Origin: Roseivivax isoporae LMG 25204
Lineage (GTDB): Bacteria; Pseudomonadota; Alphaproteobacteria; Rhodobacterales; Rhodobacteraceae
Length of the DNA stretch: 56,741 nucleotides
Assembly (NCBI RefSeq): GCF_000521865.1
Contig: NZ_JAME01000033.1
Location: forward strand, 1-56,741
Direction: 5' to 3'
This document shows positions 16,638 to 24,954 of this stretch, one piece after another. The stretch's first letter is position 1. Every line of letters begins with the position of its first letter. Position numbers and translations under genes: made by a program. Below the pieces are notes generated by a model. It saw only the letters and a list, made by a program, of their open reading frames with translations. It had not been told where the DNA came from and searched no databases.

Positions 16638-17888
16638 ATGCAGGACGGGTTGCGCACCGAGGCGCTGCGCCTTTTCGACGCCGCCATCGCGGCCGCGGAT
16701 CCCGCGCAGGCGCTGGCCCGCGCGTTCGCGGCCCATCCGTTGCCCGCGGCGCCGGGCCGGACGATCCTAATCGCCATCGGCAAGGCCGCGCCACGCATGC
16801 TGGCCGAGGCGCGGGCGCACGTGACGGGGCCCGTCGTCGCGCTCGCGGTGACGCATCACGAGAACGACACGGAGGTTCCGGGCGCGGAGGTGCTGCGCGC
16901 GGGCCACCCGGTGCCAGACGCGGCCGGGGCCCGGGCGGCACGGCGCATCCTCGACCTCCTCGCGGGCTGCACGGAAAGGGATCGCGTGATCGCGCTGATC
17001 TCGGGGGGCGGCTCGGCGCTCGTGCCCGCGCCGGTCGCGCCGCTGACGCTTGCGGACAAGGCGGCGGTGAACGCCGCGCTTCTCGCGGGCGGGCTCGACA
17101 TCACCGAGATGAACCTCGTCCGCCAGCAGCTCTCCGAGCTCAAGGGCGGCGGGTTCCTGCGCCACGCCGCGCCCGCACCGGTGACGGCCTACATCCTGTC
17201 GGACGTGATCGGCGACGACCTGCGCGTGATCGCCTCCGGCCCGACGGTCGGCCCGGTCGGCACGGCGGCCGAGGCGATCGCGCTCCTGAAGGGGCGCGGG
17301 CTCTGGGATCGGATGCCCGAGGCGGTGCGCACGCACCTGGAGACCGCCGGCCCGCCTACGCCCCTGCCCGAGGCGCGGAACCACCTCGTCGGATCGAACC
17401 GCGTTTCGCTCGACGCCATGCGCGCGGCGGCCGAGGACGCAGACTGGCAGGCGCACATCGTCAGCGACCGCCTGACCGGCGATGTTGCGGACGCGGCGGC
17501 GCGCGTGCTGTCAGAGATGCACGTGCCCGACCGGCCGACGGCGCTCCTGTTCGGGGGCGAGACGACGGTGACGCTGCGCGGCACCGGACGCGGCGGGCGC
17601 AACCAGGAGATGGCGCTCCGCGTGGCGCTCGGCGCGCCGGACCTGGCCGGGCATTGGGTCTTCCTGTCAGGGGGGACGGACGGGCGGGACGGGCCGACGG
17701 ACGCGGCGGGCGGCGTGGTCGATGCGGGAACGCGCGCCCGAATCGAGGAAACCGGCGCGGATCCCGACGCGCTCCTCGCGAACAACGACAGCCACGCGGC
17801 GCTCGAGGCGGGCGACGCGCTGGTCAGGATCCCCGCGACCGGCACCAATGTCGCCGACGTGCAGGTCCTGCTGCTGGCGCCCACCTGA
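16638..17888 (+). CDS. Glycerate 2-kinase (MOFRL/DUF4147 family)
   Basis: A 416-residue protein of the class II glycerate kinase family, which phosphorylates D-glycerate with ATP to 2-phosphoglycerate and links glyoxylate or serine metabolism to glycolysis. The ATG at 16638 has GGAGGA seven bases upstream. Visible are the N-terminal VIALISGGGSAL loop, NLVRQQLSELKGGGFLR with the conserved Lys, YILSDVIGDDLRVIASGPT, and the C-terminal MOFRL domain with GGRNQEMALRVAL and FLSGGTDGRDGPTDAAGG. It is divergent from phoX. Its stop is 6 bp from the convergent CoA-binding protein gene, with the two stops inside a small palindrome. A hydroxypyruvate-reductase name seen in old annotations is less likely. 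Confidence 0.9.
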   Translation: MQDGLRTEALRLFDAAIAAADPAQALARAFAAHPLPAAPGRTILIAIGKAAPRMLAEARAHVTGPVVALAVTHHENDTEVPGAEVLRAGHPVPDAAGARAARRILDLLAGCTERDRVIALISGGGSALVPAPVAPLTLADKAAVNAALLAGGLDITEMNLVRQQLSELKGGGFLRHAAPAPVTAYILSDVIGDDLRVIASGPTVGPVGTAAEAIALLKGRGLWDRMPEAVRTHLETAGPPTPLPEARNHLVGSNRVSLDAMRAAAEDADWQAHIVSDRLTGDVADAAARVLSEMHVPDRPTALLFGGETTVTLRGTGRGGRNQEMALRVALGAPDLAGHWVFLSGGTDGRDGPTDAAGGVVDAGTRARIEETGADPDALLANNDSHAALEAGDALVRIPATGTNVADVQVLLLAPT

Positions 17889-17894
17889 CCGGGG

Positions 17895-18371
17895 TCAGAG
17901 CTTCGACGAGATGACGCCCGTCGCGAAGCCGCCCTTGCGCAACTCGCCGAACAGCCGCTGGTACTCGATCTTGGGACAGCGGTCCTGCACCACCTCGACG
18001 CCCGCGGCGCGCGCCGTGGCGGCGGCCTCCTCGTTGATCACGCCGATCTGCATCCAGATCGTGCGCAGCGTGTCCGGGAACGCCCCGAGCGCCTCGTCGA
18101 CGATGGGCGGCACCGCGTCGGACCTGCGGAAGATGTCGACCATGTCGACCGGAGCGTCGATGTCCGACAGCCGCGCCACGACGCGTTCGCCAAACAGCGT
18201 CTCGCCGTCATGGCCGGGATTGACCGGGATCACCCGGATCCCGCGCAGCGACAGGTAGCGCGCCACGTAGTACGAGGGCCGGACGGGGTTCGGCGACACC
18301 CCGACCACGGCGATCACCCGCGTCGCAGTCAGGATGCGGCGGAGGTCGGCATCGGACGGACCGGTGGGCAT
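17895..18371 (-). CDS. CoA-binding domain protein (YccU-like)
   Basis: A 158-residue soluble protein with a Rossmann-like CoA-binding fold: VIAVVGVSPNPVRPSYYVARYL is the N-terminal loop, followed by IRVIPVNPG and VDMVDIFRRSDAVPPIVDEAL. The conserved block TIWMQIGVINEEAA and a Cys in VVQDRCPKIEYQRL are typical of YccU homologues. The substrate and role are not known; the fold is shared with succinyl-CoA synthetase alpha subunits. The start at 18371 has AGGAG upstream. It is transcribed alone, downstream of a terminator hairpin at 18399-18429. Confidence 0.88.
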   Translation of the reverse strand: MPTGPSDADLRRILTATRVIAVVGVSPNPVRPSYYVARYLSLRGIRVIPVNPGHDGETLFGERVVARLSDIDAPVDMVDIFRRSDAVPPIVDEALGAFPDTLRTIWMQIGVINEEAAATARAAGVEVVQDRCPKIEYQRLFGELRKGGFATGVISSKL

Positions 18372-18398
18372 GTGTGCTCCTGTCAAGGACCGCTCAAG

Positions 18399-18429
18399 AA
18401 AAAAGCGCCCAAGCATGTGCTCGGGCGCT
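18399..18429 (-). terminator. Rho-independent terminator upstream of the CoA-binding gene
   Basis: An 11-bp stem with one G-U type mismatch (18404-18414 with 18419-18429) and a 4-nt loop is followed on the minus strand by six U residues (A run 18399-18404). It lies 152-182 bp beyond the stop of the CoxL-like gene, so it ends either that transcript or a separate small RNA from the interval. Confidence 0.8.
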
Positions 18430-18488
18430 AGTTACGGAACGAGGGACAGTGAAGGTCTCGCGGGGGTTCCGAGCCCGCGATCCTGAGG
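18399..18488 (-). ncRNA. Candidate small RNA with intrinsic terminator
   Basis: The minus strand between the CoxL-like gene and the CoA-binding gene holds a first hairpin (18458-18464 with 18474-18480; TCGCGGG/CCCGCGA, 9-nt loop), a single-stranded stretch, then the intrinsic terminator at 18399-18429. No ORF fits. An upstream TCTTAA-like -10 with TTAACT 17 bp before it lies near 18487-18515, but is not strong. A 3'-UTR of the coxL-like transcript is the main alternative. It resembles no RNA family that I recognise; SRP and tmRNA signatures are absent. Confidence 0.35.
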
Positions 18489-18580
18489 TTAAGATGGGCG
18501 GAAAAGCCACAAGTTAAACCCCGCTAAAGAAGTCGTGAACAAAAAACTTGACCTTCGGGCTGATTTCCGGTCGGCGACGC

Positions 18581-20875
18581 TCATTCCGCCGCCTCGGGGA
18601 GGTCGCGCAGCATCTGCCAGACCCGTGCGGGCGTGAACGGCATGTCGGCCTGGCGCACGCCGCGGTCCCAGAGCGCGTCCTGAACGGCATTCGCCACGGC
18701 GGCGAGCGCCCCGACCGTGCCGGCCTCGCCGCAGCCCTTCATCCCGAGCTGGTTCGCGGTCGACGGCACCGGTTCGGTCGAGAAGGACACCATCGGCATG
18801 TTGTCGGCGCGCGGCATCGCGTAGTCCATGAAGCTCGCGGTCAAGAGTTGGCCGGTCTCGTCGAACACGACCCGTTCGAGCAGCGCCTGCCCGACGCCCT
18901 GCGCGACACCGCCGTGCACCTGTCCCTCGACCAGCATCGGGTTCACGAGGTTGCCGAAATCGTCCACCACCGTGTAGCGGTCGAGCGTCACCTGGCCGGT
19001 CTCGGGATCGACCTCGACCTCGGCCACGTGCGCGCCGTTCGGGAAGGACCGCGCCGGCAGCTTGGCCGAGGTCTGGTGCGTCAGGAGATCCTCGCGCCCC
19101 GCCTCTCGCGCCATGCGCGCCACGTCCAGCATGCCCGGCGTCTCGTTCGACCCCTCGATCCGGAACCTCTCGTCGTCGAAGCGCACGTCGCCCTCGGACA
19201 CGCCCATGCGTTCGGCAAGGAAGGCCGAGAACGCGGTGACGATCTGCTCGACCGCGACCAGAGTCGCGTTGGCCTGCACGGTCACCGACCGCGACCCGCC
19301 GGTGCCGCCGCCCCTGGCGACGAGGTCGCTGTCGCCCTGCACCACGCGGATGCGGTCGGCGGGAATGCCTGTCTGGTCGGACAGGAACTGCGCGAACACC
19401 GTCTCGTGCCCCTGCCCGTTCGACTGGGTGCCCACGTAGATCGCGGCGCCGTCCTCCTCGAAGACGACCTTCACGTCCTCCTCGGGCGATCCGAGGATCG
19501 CCTCGATGTAGTAGCAGAGCCCCTGGCCCCGGAGCCGGCCCGCCGTCTCCGACGCGGCGCGGCGGGCGGCGAAGCCCTGCGCGTCCGCTTCCCGCGCGGC
19601 GCTGCCGAGGACGCGGGCGAACTCGCCCACGTCGTAGGTCTCGCCCGAGACGGTGGTGTAGGGAAACTTGGCCGGCGCGATGAAGTTCTTCCGCCGCAGC
19701 TCCCACGGGTCGGTGCCCAGGTCGCGCGCCGCGCGGTCCATCATCCGCTCGAGCAGGTAGTTCGCCTCGGGCCGGCCCGCGCCGCGATAGGCGTCGACCT
19801 GGGTGGTGTTGGTCAGGATGCCTTCGGACCTGAGCCACGCGGCGGGGATGTCGTAGACGCCGGTCAGCACGCGGCTGAAGAGATGCGTCTGCATGAGCGG
19901 GGCGAAGCCCGACAGGTAGGCCCCGAGGTTCGACCGCGTGTGCACCCGGTAGGCGAGGATGCGGTGGTCGGCGTCGAAGGCGAGCTCCGCGTCCGACACG
20001 AGGTCGCGGCCGGAATTGTCCGACAGCATCGCCTCGCCGCGTTCGGACATCCAGCGCACCGGGCGCCCGAGCGTGCGCGCGGCATGCGCCACGGCAAAAT
20101 ATTCGGGATACGGCATCGTCTTGGTGCCGAAGCCGCCGCCCACGTCGGGCGTGGTCACGCGCACCGCGTCCTCGTCGAGCGCGAAGGCCTTGGCCATCAG
20201 CGCCTTCAGGCCCCAGACGCCCTGCCCGTTGAAGGCGACGTGCAGCCGCGCGCCGTCCCATTCGGCGAAGGCCCCGCGCGGCTCCATCGGGTTCGAGATG
20301 ATGCGGTTGTCCTCGACCGTCAGCCGCACCACGTGCGCGGCCCTGGCGAACGCAGCCTCGGTCGCGGCCTCGTCGCCCATTCCGTAGTCGAAGACGCGGT
20401 TGTCCGGCAGCGAGTCGTGGATCGGTGTGCCGCCGGCCGCGGTTTCGAGATGCGGTGCGCGGTCCTCGAGGTCGAGCTCGATCAGCTCGGCCGCGTCCTT
20501 TGCCTGCAGGAGCGTCTCGGCGATGACCACCGCCACCGGCTCGCCCACGAAGCGCACGCGCCCCTCGGCGAGGAGCGGCCGGCGCGGCGGCTCGGTCTTG
20601 CTGCCGTCGCGGTTCGGCACCATCACGGTGGGCAGGCCCAGCGTAAGGCCCGCCGCCGCGTAGTCCTCGGCCGTCAGGACGAGGTGCACGCCCTCGGCCT
20701 CGCGCGCCGCCGAGACGTCGAGCCGCGTGATGTCCGCGTGCGCGACCGACGAGCGGAACACGTAGGCGAAGAGCGCGTCCGCAGGCGCCACGTCGTCGAT
20801 GTAGCGCCCCGCCCCGGTCAGGAAGCGCACGTCCTCGACCCGCTTGACCGGCTGGCTTTTCCCGAACTTCTCCAT
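18581..20875 (-). CDS. Molybdopterin-binding xanthine/CO dehydrogenase-family large subunit (form II CoxL-like)
   Basis: A 764-residue molybdenum hydroxylase large chain. The N-terminal part (VEDVRFLTGAGRYIDDV) and the MCD-binding segments are present: FNGQGVWG at about 215-222, GGGFGTK near 247, and the catalytic Glu in MKGCGEAGTVGAL near 705. The active-site loop at 362-368 is AYRGAGR, the form II (BMS) signature, not the AYxCSFR of true form I CO dehydrogenase with its Cys-bound Cu. A CO-oxidising role is therefore unlikely; oxidation of a purine, aldehyde or other carbonyl substrate is more likely. The usual FeS (CoxS) and FAD (CoxM) subunits are not adjacent, so partners must be elsewhere. 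Confidence 0.92.
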   Translation of the reverse strand: MEKFGKSQPVKRVEDVRFLTGAGRYIDDVAPADALFAYVFRSSVAHADITRLDVSAAREAEGVHLVLTAEDYAAAGLTLGLPTVMVPNRDGSKTEPPRRPLLAEGRVRFVGEPVAVVIAETLLQAKDAAELIELDLEDRAPHLETAAGGTPIHDSLPDNRVFDYGMGDEAATEAAFARAAHVVRLTVEDNRIISNPMEPRGAFAEWDGARLHVAFNGQGVWGLKALMAKAFALDEDAVRVTTPDVGGGFGTKTMPYPEYFAVAHAARTLGRPVRWMSERGEAMLSDNSGRDLVSDAELAFDADHRILAYRVHTRSNLGAYLSGFAPLMQTHLFSRVLTGVYDIPAAWLRSEGILTNTTQVDAYRGAGRPEANYLLERMMDRAARDLGTDPWELRRKNFIAPAKFPYTTVSGETYDVGEFARVLGSAAREADAQGFAARRAASETAGRLRGQGLCYYIEAILGSPEEDVKVVFEEDGAAIYVGTQSNGQGHETVFAQFLSDQTGIPADRIRVVQGDSDLVARGGGTGGSRSVTVQANATLVAVEQIVTAFSAFLAERMGVSEGDVRFDDERFRIEGSNETPGMLDVARMAREAGREDLLTHQTSAKLPARSFPNGAHVAEVEVDPETGQVTLDRYTVVDDFGNLVNPMLVEGQVHGGVAQGVGQALLERVVFDETGQLLTASFMDYAMPRADNMPMVSFSTEPVPSTANQLGMKGCGEAGTVGALAAVANAVQDALWDRGVRQADMPFTPARVWQMLRDLPEAAE

Positions 20876-20957
20876 GGCGGCACGTCCCCTTCCGAACCTG
20901 GTCTGTCGGGGGCGAACCTTAGGCGTGCCGCCGGGAGTGTCCAGACCGTGCGATGGC

Positions 20958-22091
20958 TCAGGCGGCGGCGGGACCGAGGGTGACCACCTCGCGGGCGCCG
21001 TAGCCGTTGAAACGCGTCACGAGCGCGCCCGAATAGGCGCCCATGGCCGGGCAGATCAGCCAGTCGCCCTCGGCGATGTCGCCGGGCAGGTCGATCGGGT
21101 CCGGCAGACGGTCAAGGCTGTCGCAGGTCGGCCCGAACGCGAGGCGCGGCCGCGGGGCGGCGGACCGCAGGTGCCCCGCGGGCGACAGGACGCGCAGGCG
21201 CCCGCCGGGGCCCATGTCGCGCCATTCGGCGAGCGCGCCGTAGATGCCGTCGTTGAGCGTGACCGCGCGGTCGTCGGAAGCCTTGACCCGCAGCGCCAGC
21301 GTCACCGCCTCGGCCACCATGGCGCGGCCGGGCTCGCAGACGAGCGCGGGCGCGTTCGCGCCGAACGCCTCCCGCGTCGCGGCCCCGATCACGGCAAAGA
21401 CCGCCTCGAGATCCGGCGCGGCGCCGGAGCGGTCCGCGGCAAACCCGCCGCCGACATTGAGCCGCGCGAGGCGGACGCCCGCCGCCGTTGCTGCCTCGGC
21501 CGAAGCCGCGATGTAGCGCGCCCAGGCGGCCGGGTCGGTGCACTGCGTGCCGGGATGGAAGGTCACGGACGGGGTAAAGCCCCGCGCCACGACCGCGCGC
21601 AGGAGCGCCGCCGCCTCCTCCGGCGCCGCGCCGAACTTCGAGCCGAAATCGTAGGCGGCGCCCGGGACCGGCAGCTTCAGCCGCACCGCGATCTCGGTGC
21701 GTGGCGCGAGGCATGCAAGCTTGTCGAGCTCGGAGAGCCGGTCGACCGACCACGAAGCCACGCCCGCCGCGCGGCCCGCCGCGATCTCGGCCGCCGAGCG
21801 CACGGGGTTGTGGTAGTGCAGGACCGCGTCCGGGGCCGCGGCGCGGGCAAGCGCCATCTCCTCGGGCGACGCCACGTCGAAGGCGCCGATCCCCGCCGCC
21901 GCGAGGTTCGCGAGCACGGCGGGGTCCGGGTTCGCCTTGACCGCGTAGGTCACGAGGCCGGGGAAGCCCGCGAGGAACCGCCGCGCCGTCGCCTGGAGGA
22001 CGTCCGGCCGGAAGAACAGCACAGGCGCATCCGGCGCCTCGCGCACGAGCCAGCTTTCGGGATCTGCGGGCAACCTCGTCTGACGGACCAT
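20958..22091 (-). CDS. Ornithine/lysine-type PLP decarboxylase (alanine-racemase fold)
   Basis: A 377-residue fold-type III PLP decarboxylase. Lys52 in VTYAVKANPDP should form the aldimine. Also visible are the VTFHPGTQC segment, the phosphate-binding NVGGGF, CEPGRAMVAE, the dimer-interface catalytic Cys in FGPTCDSLD (about residue 325) and MGAYSG near the C terminus. This matches ornithine decarboxylase, which makes putrescine from ornithine; some relatives also use lysine. Start ATG 22091 has AGGAGG seven bases upstream. It is divergent from an Lrp-type regulator with only 114 bp between them, so that regulator probably controls it. Confidence 0.92.
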   Translation of the reverse strand: MVRQTRLPADPESWLVREAPDAPVLFFRPDVLQATARRFLAGFPGLVTYAVKANPDPAVLANLAAAGIGAFDVASPEEMALARAAAPDAVLHYHNPVRSAAEIAAGRAAGVASWSVDRLSELDKLACLAPRTEIAVRLKLPVPGAAYDFGSKFGAAPEEAAALLRAVVARGFTPSVTFHPGTQCTDPAAWARYIAASAEAATAAGVRLARLNVGGGFAADRSGAAPDLEAVFAVIGAATREAFGANAPALVCEPGRAMVAEAVTLALRVKASDDRAVTLNDGIYGALAEWRDMGPGGRLRVLSPAGHLRSAAPRPRLAFGPTCDSLDRLPDPIDLPGDIAEGDWLICPAMGAYSGALVTRFNGYGAREVVTLGPAAA

Positions 22092-22108
22092 GTTCGGCCT
22101 CCTCTGCT

Positions 22109-22138
22109 CCTGTACCTCACGCTCAGGATGCGCGGCAA
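22109..22138 (-). promoter_or_regulatory. Promoter candidate of the decarboxylase gene
   Basis: Minus strand TTGCCG (22133-22138), 18-bp spacer, TACAGG (22109-22114). It predicts a very short leader just upstream of the AGGAGG ribosome binding site. Confidence 0.35.
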
Positions 22139-22168
22139 AGCTGTCGATTTCACGCGGCACATCTGCCA

Positions 22169-22192
22169 TTCTGACCCCCGTTATGGGCAGAA
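22169..22192. promoter_or_regulatory. Inverted repeat between odc and lrp (operator candidate)
   Basis: TTCTGACC at 22169-22176 and GGGCAGAA at 22185-22192 form an inverted repeat (seven of eight positions) in the divergent promoter region, just before the lrp start. Lrp/AsnC proteins often bind and autoregulate such intergenic sites. Confidence 0.4.
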
Positions 22193-22205
22193 CGCCGAGG
22201 CAGAC

Positions 22206-22637
22206 GTGCAGATCGACGAGACCGATGCGGAACTGATGCGGCTCCTGGCCGGGAACGCGCGTCTGCCGGTGGCGACGCTCGCCCGCAGGCTCGGGCTCGC
22301 GCGGACGACGGTCCAGGCCCGGATCGAGCGGCTGGAGCGCGACGGCGCGATCGCGGGCTACACGCTGCGCCGGGGCGCCGCGGCGCGCGCCGCGATCCGC
22401 GCCACGGTGCTCGTGTCCATCGAGCCGCGCGCGGCGGCGGGCGTGCTGACCCGCCTGCGCGCGCTCCGCGGCGTCGAGGCGTGCCACACGACCAGCGGGC
22501 GATTCGACATGATCCTGGAGGTGGCGGCGGACAGCACCGCGGAACTCGACCGCACGCTCGACGAGATCGGCGACGCGCAGGGGGTCCGCGGCTCGGAGAG
22601 CCTGATCCACCTGACGACCAAGATCGACCGGCGCTAG
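22206..22637 (+). CDS. Lrp/AsnC-family transcriptional regulator
   Basis: A 143-residue protein starting at GTG (22206), with GAGG about ten bases upstream. Residues 1-60 form the AsnC-type winged helix-turn-helix (DAELMRLLAGNARLPVATLARRLGLARTTVQARIERLERDGAIAGY, quoted here only in part: ARRLGLARTTVQARIERLE is the HTH). Residues 65-140 are the RAM/AsnC ligand-binding domain, which makes octamers and senses amino acids, with GVEACHTTSGRFDMIL as landmark. It is divergent from the ornithine decarboxylase gene, and so is a likely local regulator of polyamine synthesis. Its stop is 13 bp from that of the convergent CDF transporter gene. Confidence 0.92.
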   Translation: MQIDETDAELMRLLAGNARLPVATLARRLGLARTTVQARIERLERDGAIAGYTLRRGAAARAAIRATVLVSIEPRAAAGVLTRLRALRGVEACHTTSGRFDMILEVAADSTAELDRTLDEIGDAQGVRGSESLIHLTTKIDRR

Positions 22638-22650
22638 CGCGCGCCCGCCG

Positions 22651-23538
22651 TCAGAGCACGACGATTCCGGTATGCTTGGCCTTGTGCTCGGGCTCGACAT
22701 GGATGGTGACGGTGCATTCCGGCACCGCGGACTTGAGGCTCGCCTCGACCCGGTCGCAGATGCGGTGCGCGGTCTCGACGGTCATGTCCCCCGGCACGAC
22801 GAGGTGGAACTCGACGAAGGTGGCGCTGCCCGCATGGCGCGTGCGCAGGTCATGCGCCTCGACCGCGCCCTCGGCGCTCTCCGAGATGATCTCGCGCAGG
22901 CTGGCGAGATCGGGTTCGGGGATCGATTCGTCCATCAGGCCCGATACCGAGGCCGACAGGACCTTCCATCCCGACCACAGGACGTGGACGGCCACGAGCG
23001 CGGCGAGCGCCGGGTCGAGCCAGGTCCAGCCGGTCAGCACCGCCGCTGCGACCCCGATCGCCACGCCGGCCGAGGTGACGACGTCGGCCCGCAGGTGCGC
23101 GCCGTCCGCCCTGAGCGCCGGCGACCGCAGCCGCCGCCCCTGCCGGATGAGCACCGCCGCCCAGGCCGCGTTGAGGCCCGCCGCGACGAGGTTGACCGCG
23201 ATGCCGGTCCACGGGGCGTTGATCTCGGGCGGCGTGCGGAAGCCCTGCCACGCCTCCTCGAGGATGAAGAGCGCGGCGACCACGATCAGCACGCCCTCGA
23301 GCACCGCCGAGAAGAACTCGGCCTTGTGGTGGCCGTAGGGATGCGTGGCGTCGGGCGGCCGCGCGGCGATGCGCACGGCCATGAGCGCGGCGAAGGCAGT
23401 CGCGATGTTCACCACGCTCTCGAGCGCGTCCGACAGGAGCGCGACGGAGCCCGTCAGCCACCAGGCGAAGGTCTTGATCCCGAGAACGGCGACGCCCACC
23501 ACGAGCGACCATGCCGCGATCCTGCCAGTCTCACTCAT
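22651..23538 (-). CDS. CDF-family cation efflux protein
   Basis: A 295-residue cation diffusion facilitator. Six helices occupy about residues 8-210, then a cytosolic metal-binding dimer domain (about 215-295). Metal-site segments are SDALESVVN (36-44), HPYGHHKAEFF (66-76) and the helix-5 HLRADVVTS (148-156). The Asp-x3-Asp pair of Zn-type CDFs reads D37-x3-S41 here, with E40 nearby, so metal preference (Zn, Fe, Mn or other) is uncertain. It exports divalent cations from the cytosol in exchange for protons. Its own promoter lies just upstream. Confidence 0.92.
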   Translation of the reverse strand: MSETGRIAAWSLVVGVAVLGIKTFAWWLTGSVALLSDALESVVNIATAFAALMAVRIAARPPDATHPYGHHKAEFFSAVLEGVLIVVAALFILEEAWQGFRTPPEINAPWTGIAVNLVAAGLNAAWAAVLIRQGRRLRSPALRADGAHLRADVVTSAGVAIGVAAAVLTGWTWLDPALAALVAVHVLWSGWKVLSASVSGLMDESIPEPDLASLREIISESAEGAVEAHDLRTRHAGSATFVEFHLVVPGDMTVETAHRICDRVEASLKSAVPECTVTIHVEPEHKAKHTGIVVL

Positions 23539-23573
23539 CCGCCTCTCCGGCCGTCCGTGTCGCTCCGGGGGCC

Positions 23574-23602
23574 CGGATAGATCAGGCCCGCGGGACCGGC
23601 AA
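23574..23602 (-). promoter_or_regulatory. Promoter of the CDF transporter gene
   Basis: Minus strand TTGCCG (23597-23602), 17-bp spacer, TATCCG (23574-23579). It predicts a leader of about 30 nt. Confidence 0.45.
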
Positions 23603-23631
23603 CCGCTGCCGTGACCCGCGGGTCCCTCCGG

Positions 23632-24066
23632 TCAGCGGGATCTGAGCGCGTCGCGGATCTCGATCAGGATGTCGAGCTCGGACGGGCCGGTCTTGACCTC
23701 GGGCGCCACGTCGTCGGGCTTTTCCGCCGCCGAGCGGATCCGGTTCACCATCTTGACCAGCATGAACACTACGAAGGCCACGATGAAGAAGTTGATGACC
23801 GCCATCAGGAAGTTGCCGACCGCAAAGACCGCGGCGCCGGCTTCCTGCGCGGCCGCGACGCTCGCATAGCCCGCCTCGGGCTGCGCGCCCAGAACGTAGA
23901 ACCACCCCGAGAAGTCGATGCCGCCCGTGAAGATGCCGATGACGGGGTTGATGATGTCGCCCACGAGCGACGTGACGATCGCGGTGAAGGCCGCGCCCAC
24001 GATGATGCCGACGGCCATGTCCATGACATTGCCCTTGGCGATGAAGTCCCTGAATTCCTGAATCAT
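23632..24066 (-). CDS. mscL: Large-conductance mechanosensitive channel MscL
   Basis: A 144-residue protein. The amphipathic N terminus [20 protein letters not shown] and TM1 (about 17-40, [20 protein letters not shown]) are classic MscL; TM2 is about 73-100 ([21 protein letters not shown]), with a charged cytosolic helix at the C terminus. It forms a pentamer in the inner membrane that opens on hypo-osmotic shock. The periplasmic loop with [16 protein letters not shown] is slightly longer than in E. coli MscL. It is divergent from the GST gene; no strong Shine-Dalgarno site is visible. Confidence 0.96.
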   Translation of the reverse strand: MIQEFRDFIAKGNVMDMAVGIIVGAAFTAIVTSLVGDIINPVIGIFTGGIDFSGWFYVLGAQPEAGYASVAAAQEAGAAVFAVGNFLMAVINFFIVAFVVFMLVKMVNRIRSAAEKPDDVAPEVKTGPSELDILIEIRDALRSR

Positions 24067-24246
24067 GTCGCCGTTCCACCCATGTTGGCAGCGCCCTTTC
24101 CGGGCGCCCGCGGCCCGCCGCCGCGCGGGCGATGAAACACCGGATCGGCCCGGACCGGCAAGGTGCGGCTGTCCTTTCGCCGGCCGCGGCATAGGTGGGG
24201 AGGCGGAAGCGCCGCGCCGCGCGGCGTCGGAACGAGGCTCCAGACG

Positions 24247-24951
24247 ATGACCGACCTTTCGCAGTACCCCATCACCCGCCGCTGGCCCGCCGCGCATCCC
24301 GACCGGATCCAGCTCTATGCCTTTCCCACGCCCAACGGCGTGAAGGCGTCGATCGCGCTCGAGGAGCTCGGCCTGCCCTACGAGCCGCACGTCGTGTCGC
24401 TGTCGGACACGGACGTGCGCAGCCCCGAGTTCCTGTCGCTCTCGCCCAACAACAAGATCCCCGCGATCCTCGACCCCGACGGACCCGGCGGACAGCCCCT
24501 GGGTCTCTTCGAATCGGGCGCGATCCTGATCTACCTCGCCGAGAAGGCGGGCCGCCTTCTCGGCAGCGACGCGGTCAACCGTGCGCACGTGCTGCAATGG
24601 CTCATGTGGCAGATGGGTGGCGTCGGCCCGATGTTCGGGCAGATGGGGTTCTTCGTGAAGTTCGCGGGCAGCGAGGTCGAGGATCCGCGCCCCCGCGAGC
24701 GCTATGTTGGCGAGGCGCAGCGGCTGCTGAAGGTGCTCGACTGCGAGCTCGACGACGGGCGCCAGTGGATCGCGGGCGCCTATTCCATCGCGGACATCGC
24801 CATCTGCCCATGGCTGCGCGCGCTCGACTTCTACGGGGCGAAGGACCTCGTGCAGTGGACCGAGCTCAAGAACGTGCCGGGCTACCTCGACCGCTTTCTC
24901 GAGCGGCCGGCGGTCAGGACCGGCCTCGAGGTGCCCGCGCGCGAGGGCTGA
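24247..24951 (+). CDS. Glutathione S-transferase, YghU/YfcG-like (nu class)
   Basis: A 234-residue GST. The thioredoxin-like domain (about 20-105) has [20 protein letters not shown], the cis-Pro in NNKIPAILD and the glutathione-binding [12 protein letters not shown]. The helical domain holds the marker [15 protein letters not shown], typical of YghU/YfcG disulfide-bond oxidoreductases. The role is probably glutathione-dependent disulfide reduction or peroxide handling. Start ATG 24247, GAGG about ten bases upstream. The stop lies 3 bp from the stop of the convergent YtoQ gene. Confidence 0.92.
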   Translation: MTDLSQYPITRRWPAAHPDRIQLYAFPTPNGVKASIALEELGLPYEPHVVSLSDTDVRSPEFLSLSPNNKIPAILDPDGPGGQPLGLFESGAILIYLAEKAGRLLGSDAVNRAHVLQWLMWQMGGVGPMFGQMGFFVKFAGSEVEDPRPRERYVGEAQRLLKVLDCELDDGRQWIAGAYSIADIAICPWLRALDFYGAKDLVQWTELKNVPGYLDRFLERPAVRTGLEVPAREG

Positions 24952-24954
24952 CGC

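Noticed and set aside
18399-18488. SRP RNA, tmRNA or RNase P RNA at the small RNA candidate.
   Set aside because: The conserved core sequences of these RNAs are absent and the interval is too short for the last two.
18581-20875. Annotation as aerobic CO dehydrogenase.
   Set aside because: The active-site loop is the form II AYRGAGR and the partner subunits are missing next to it.
20844-22637. A 597-codon plus-strand frame that includes the lrp gene.
   Set aside because: Only the last 143 codons, from GTG 22206, carry family signatures; the rest is antisense to the decarboxylase gene.
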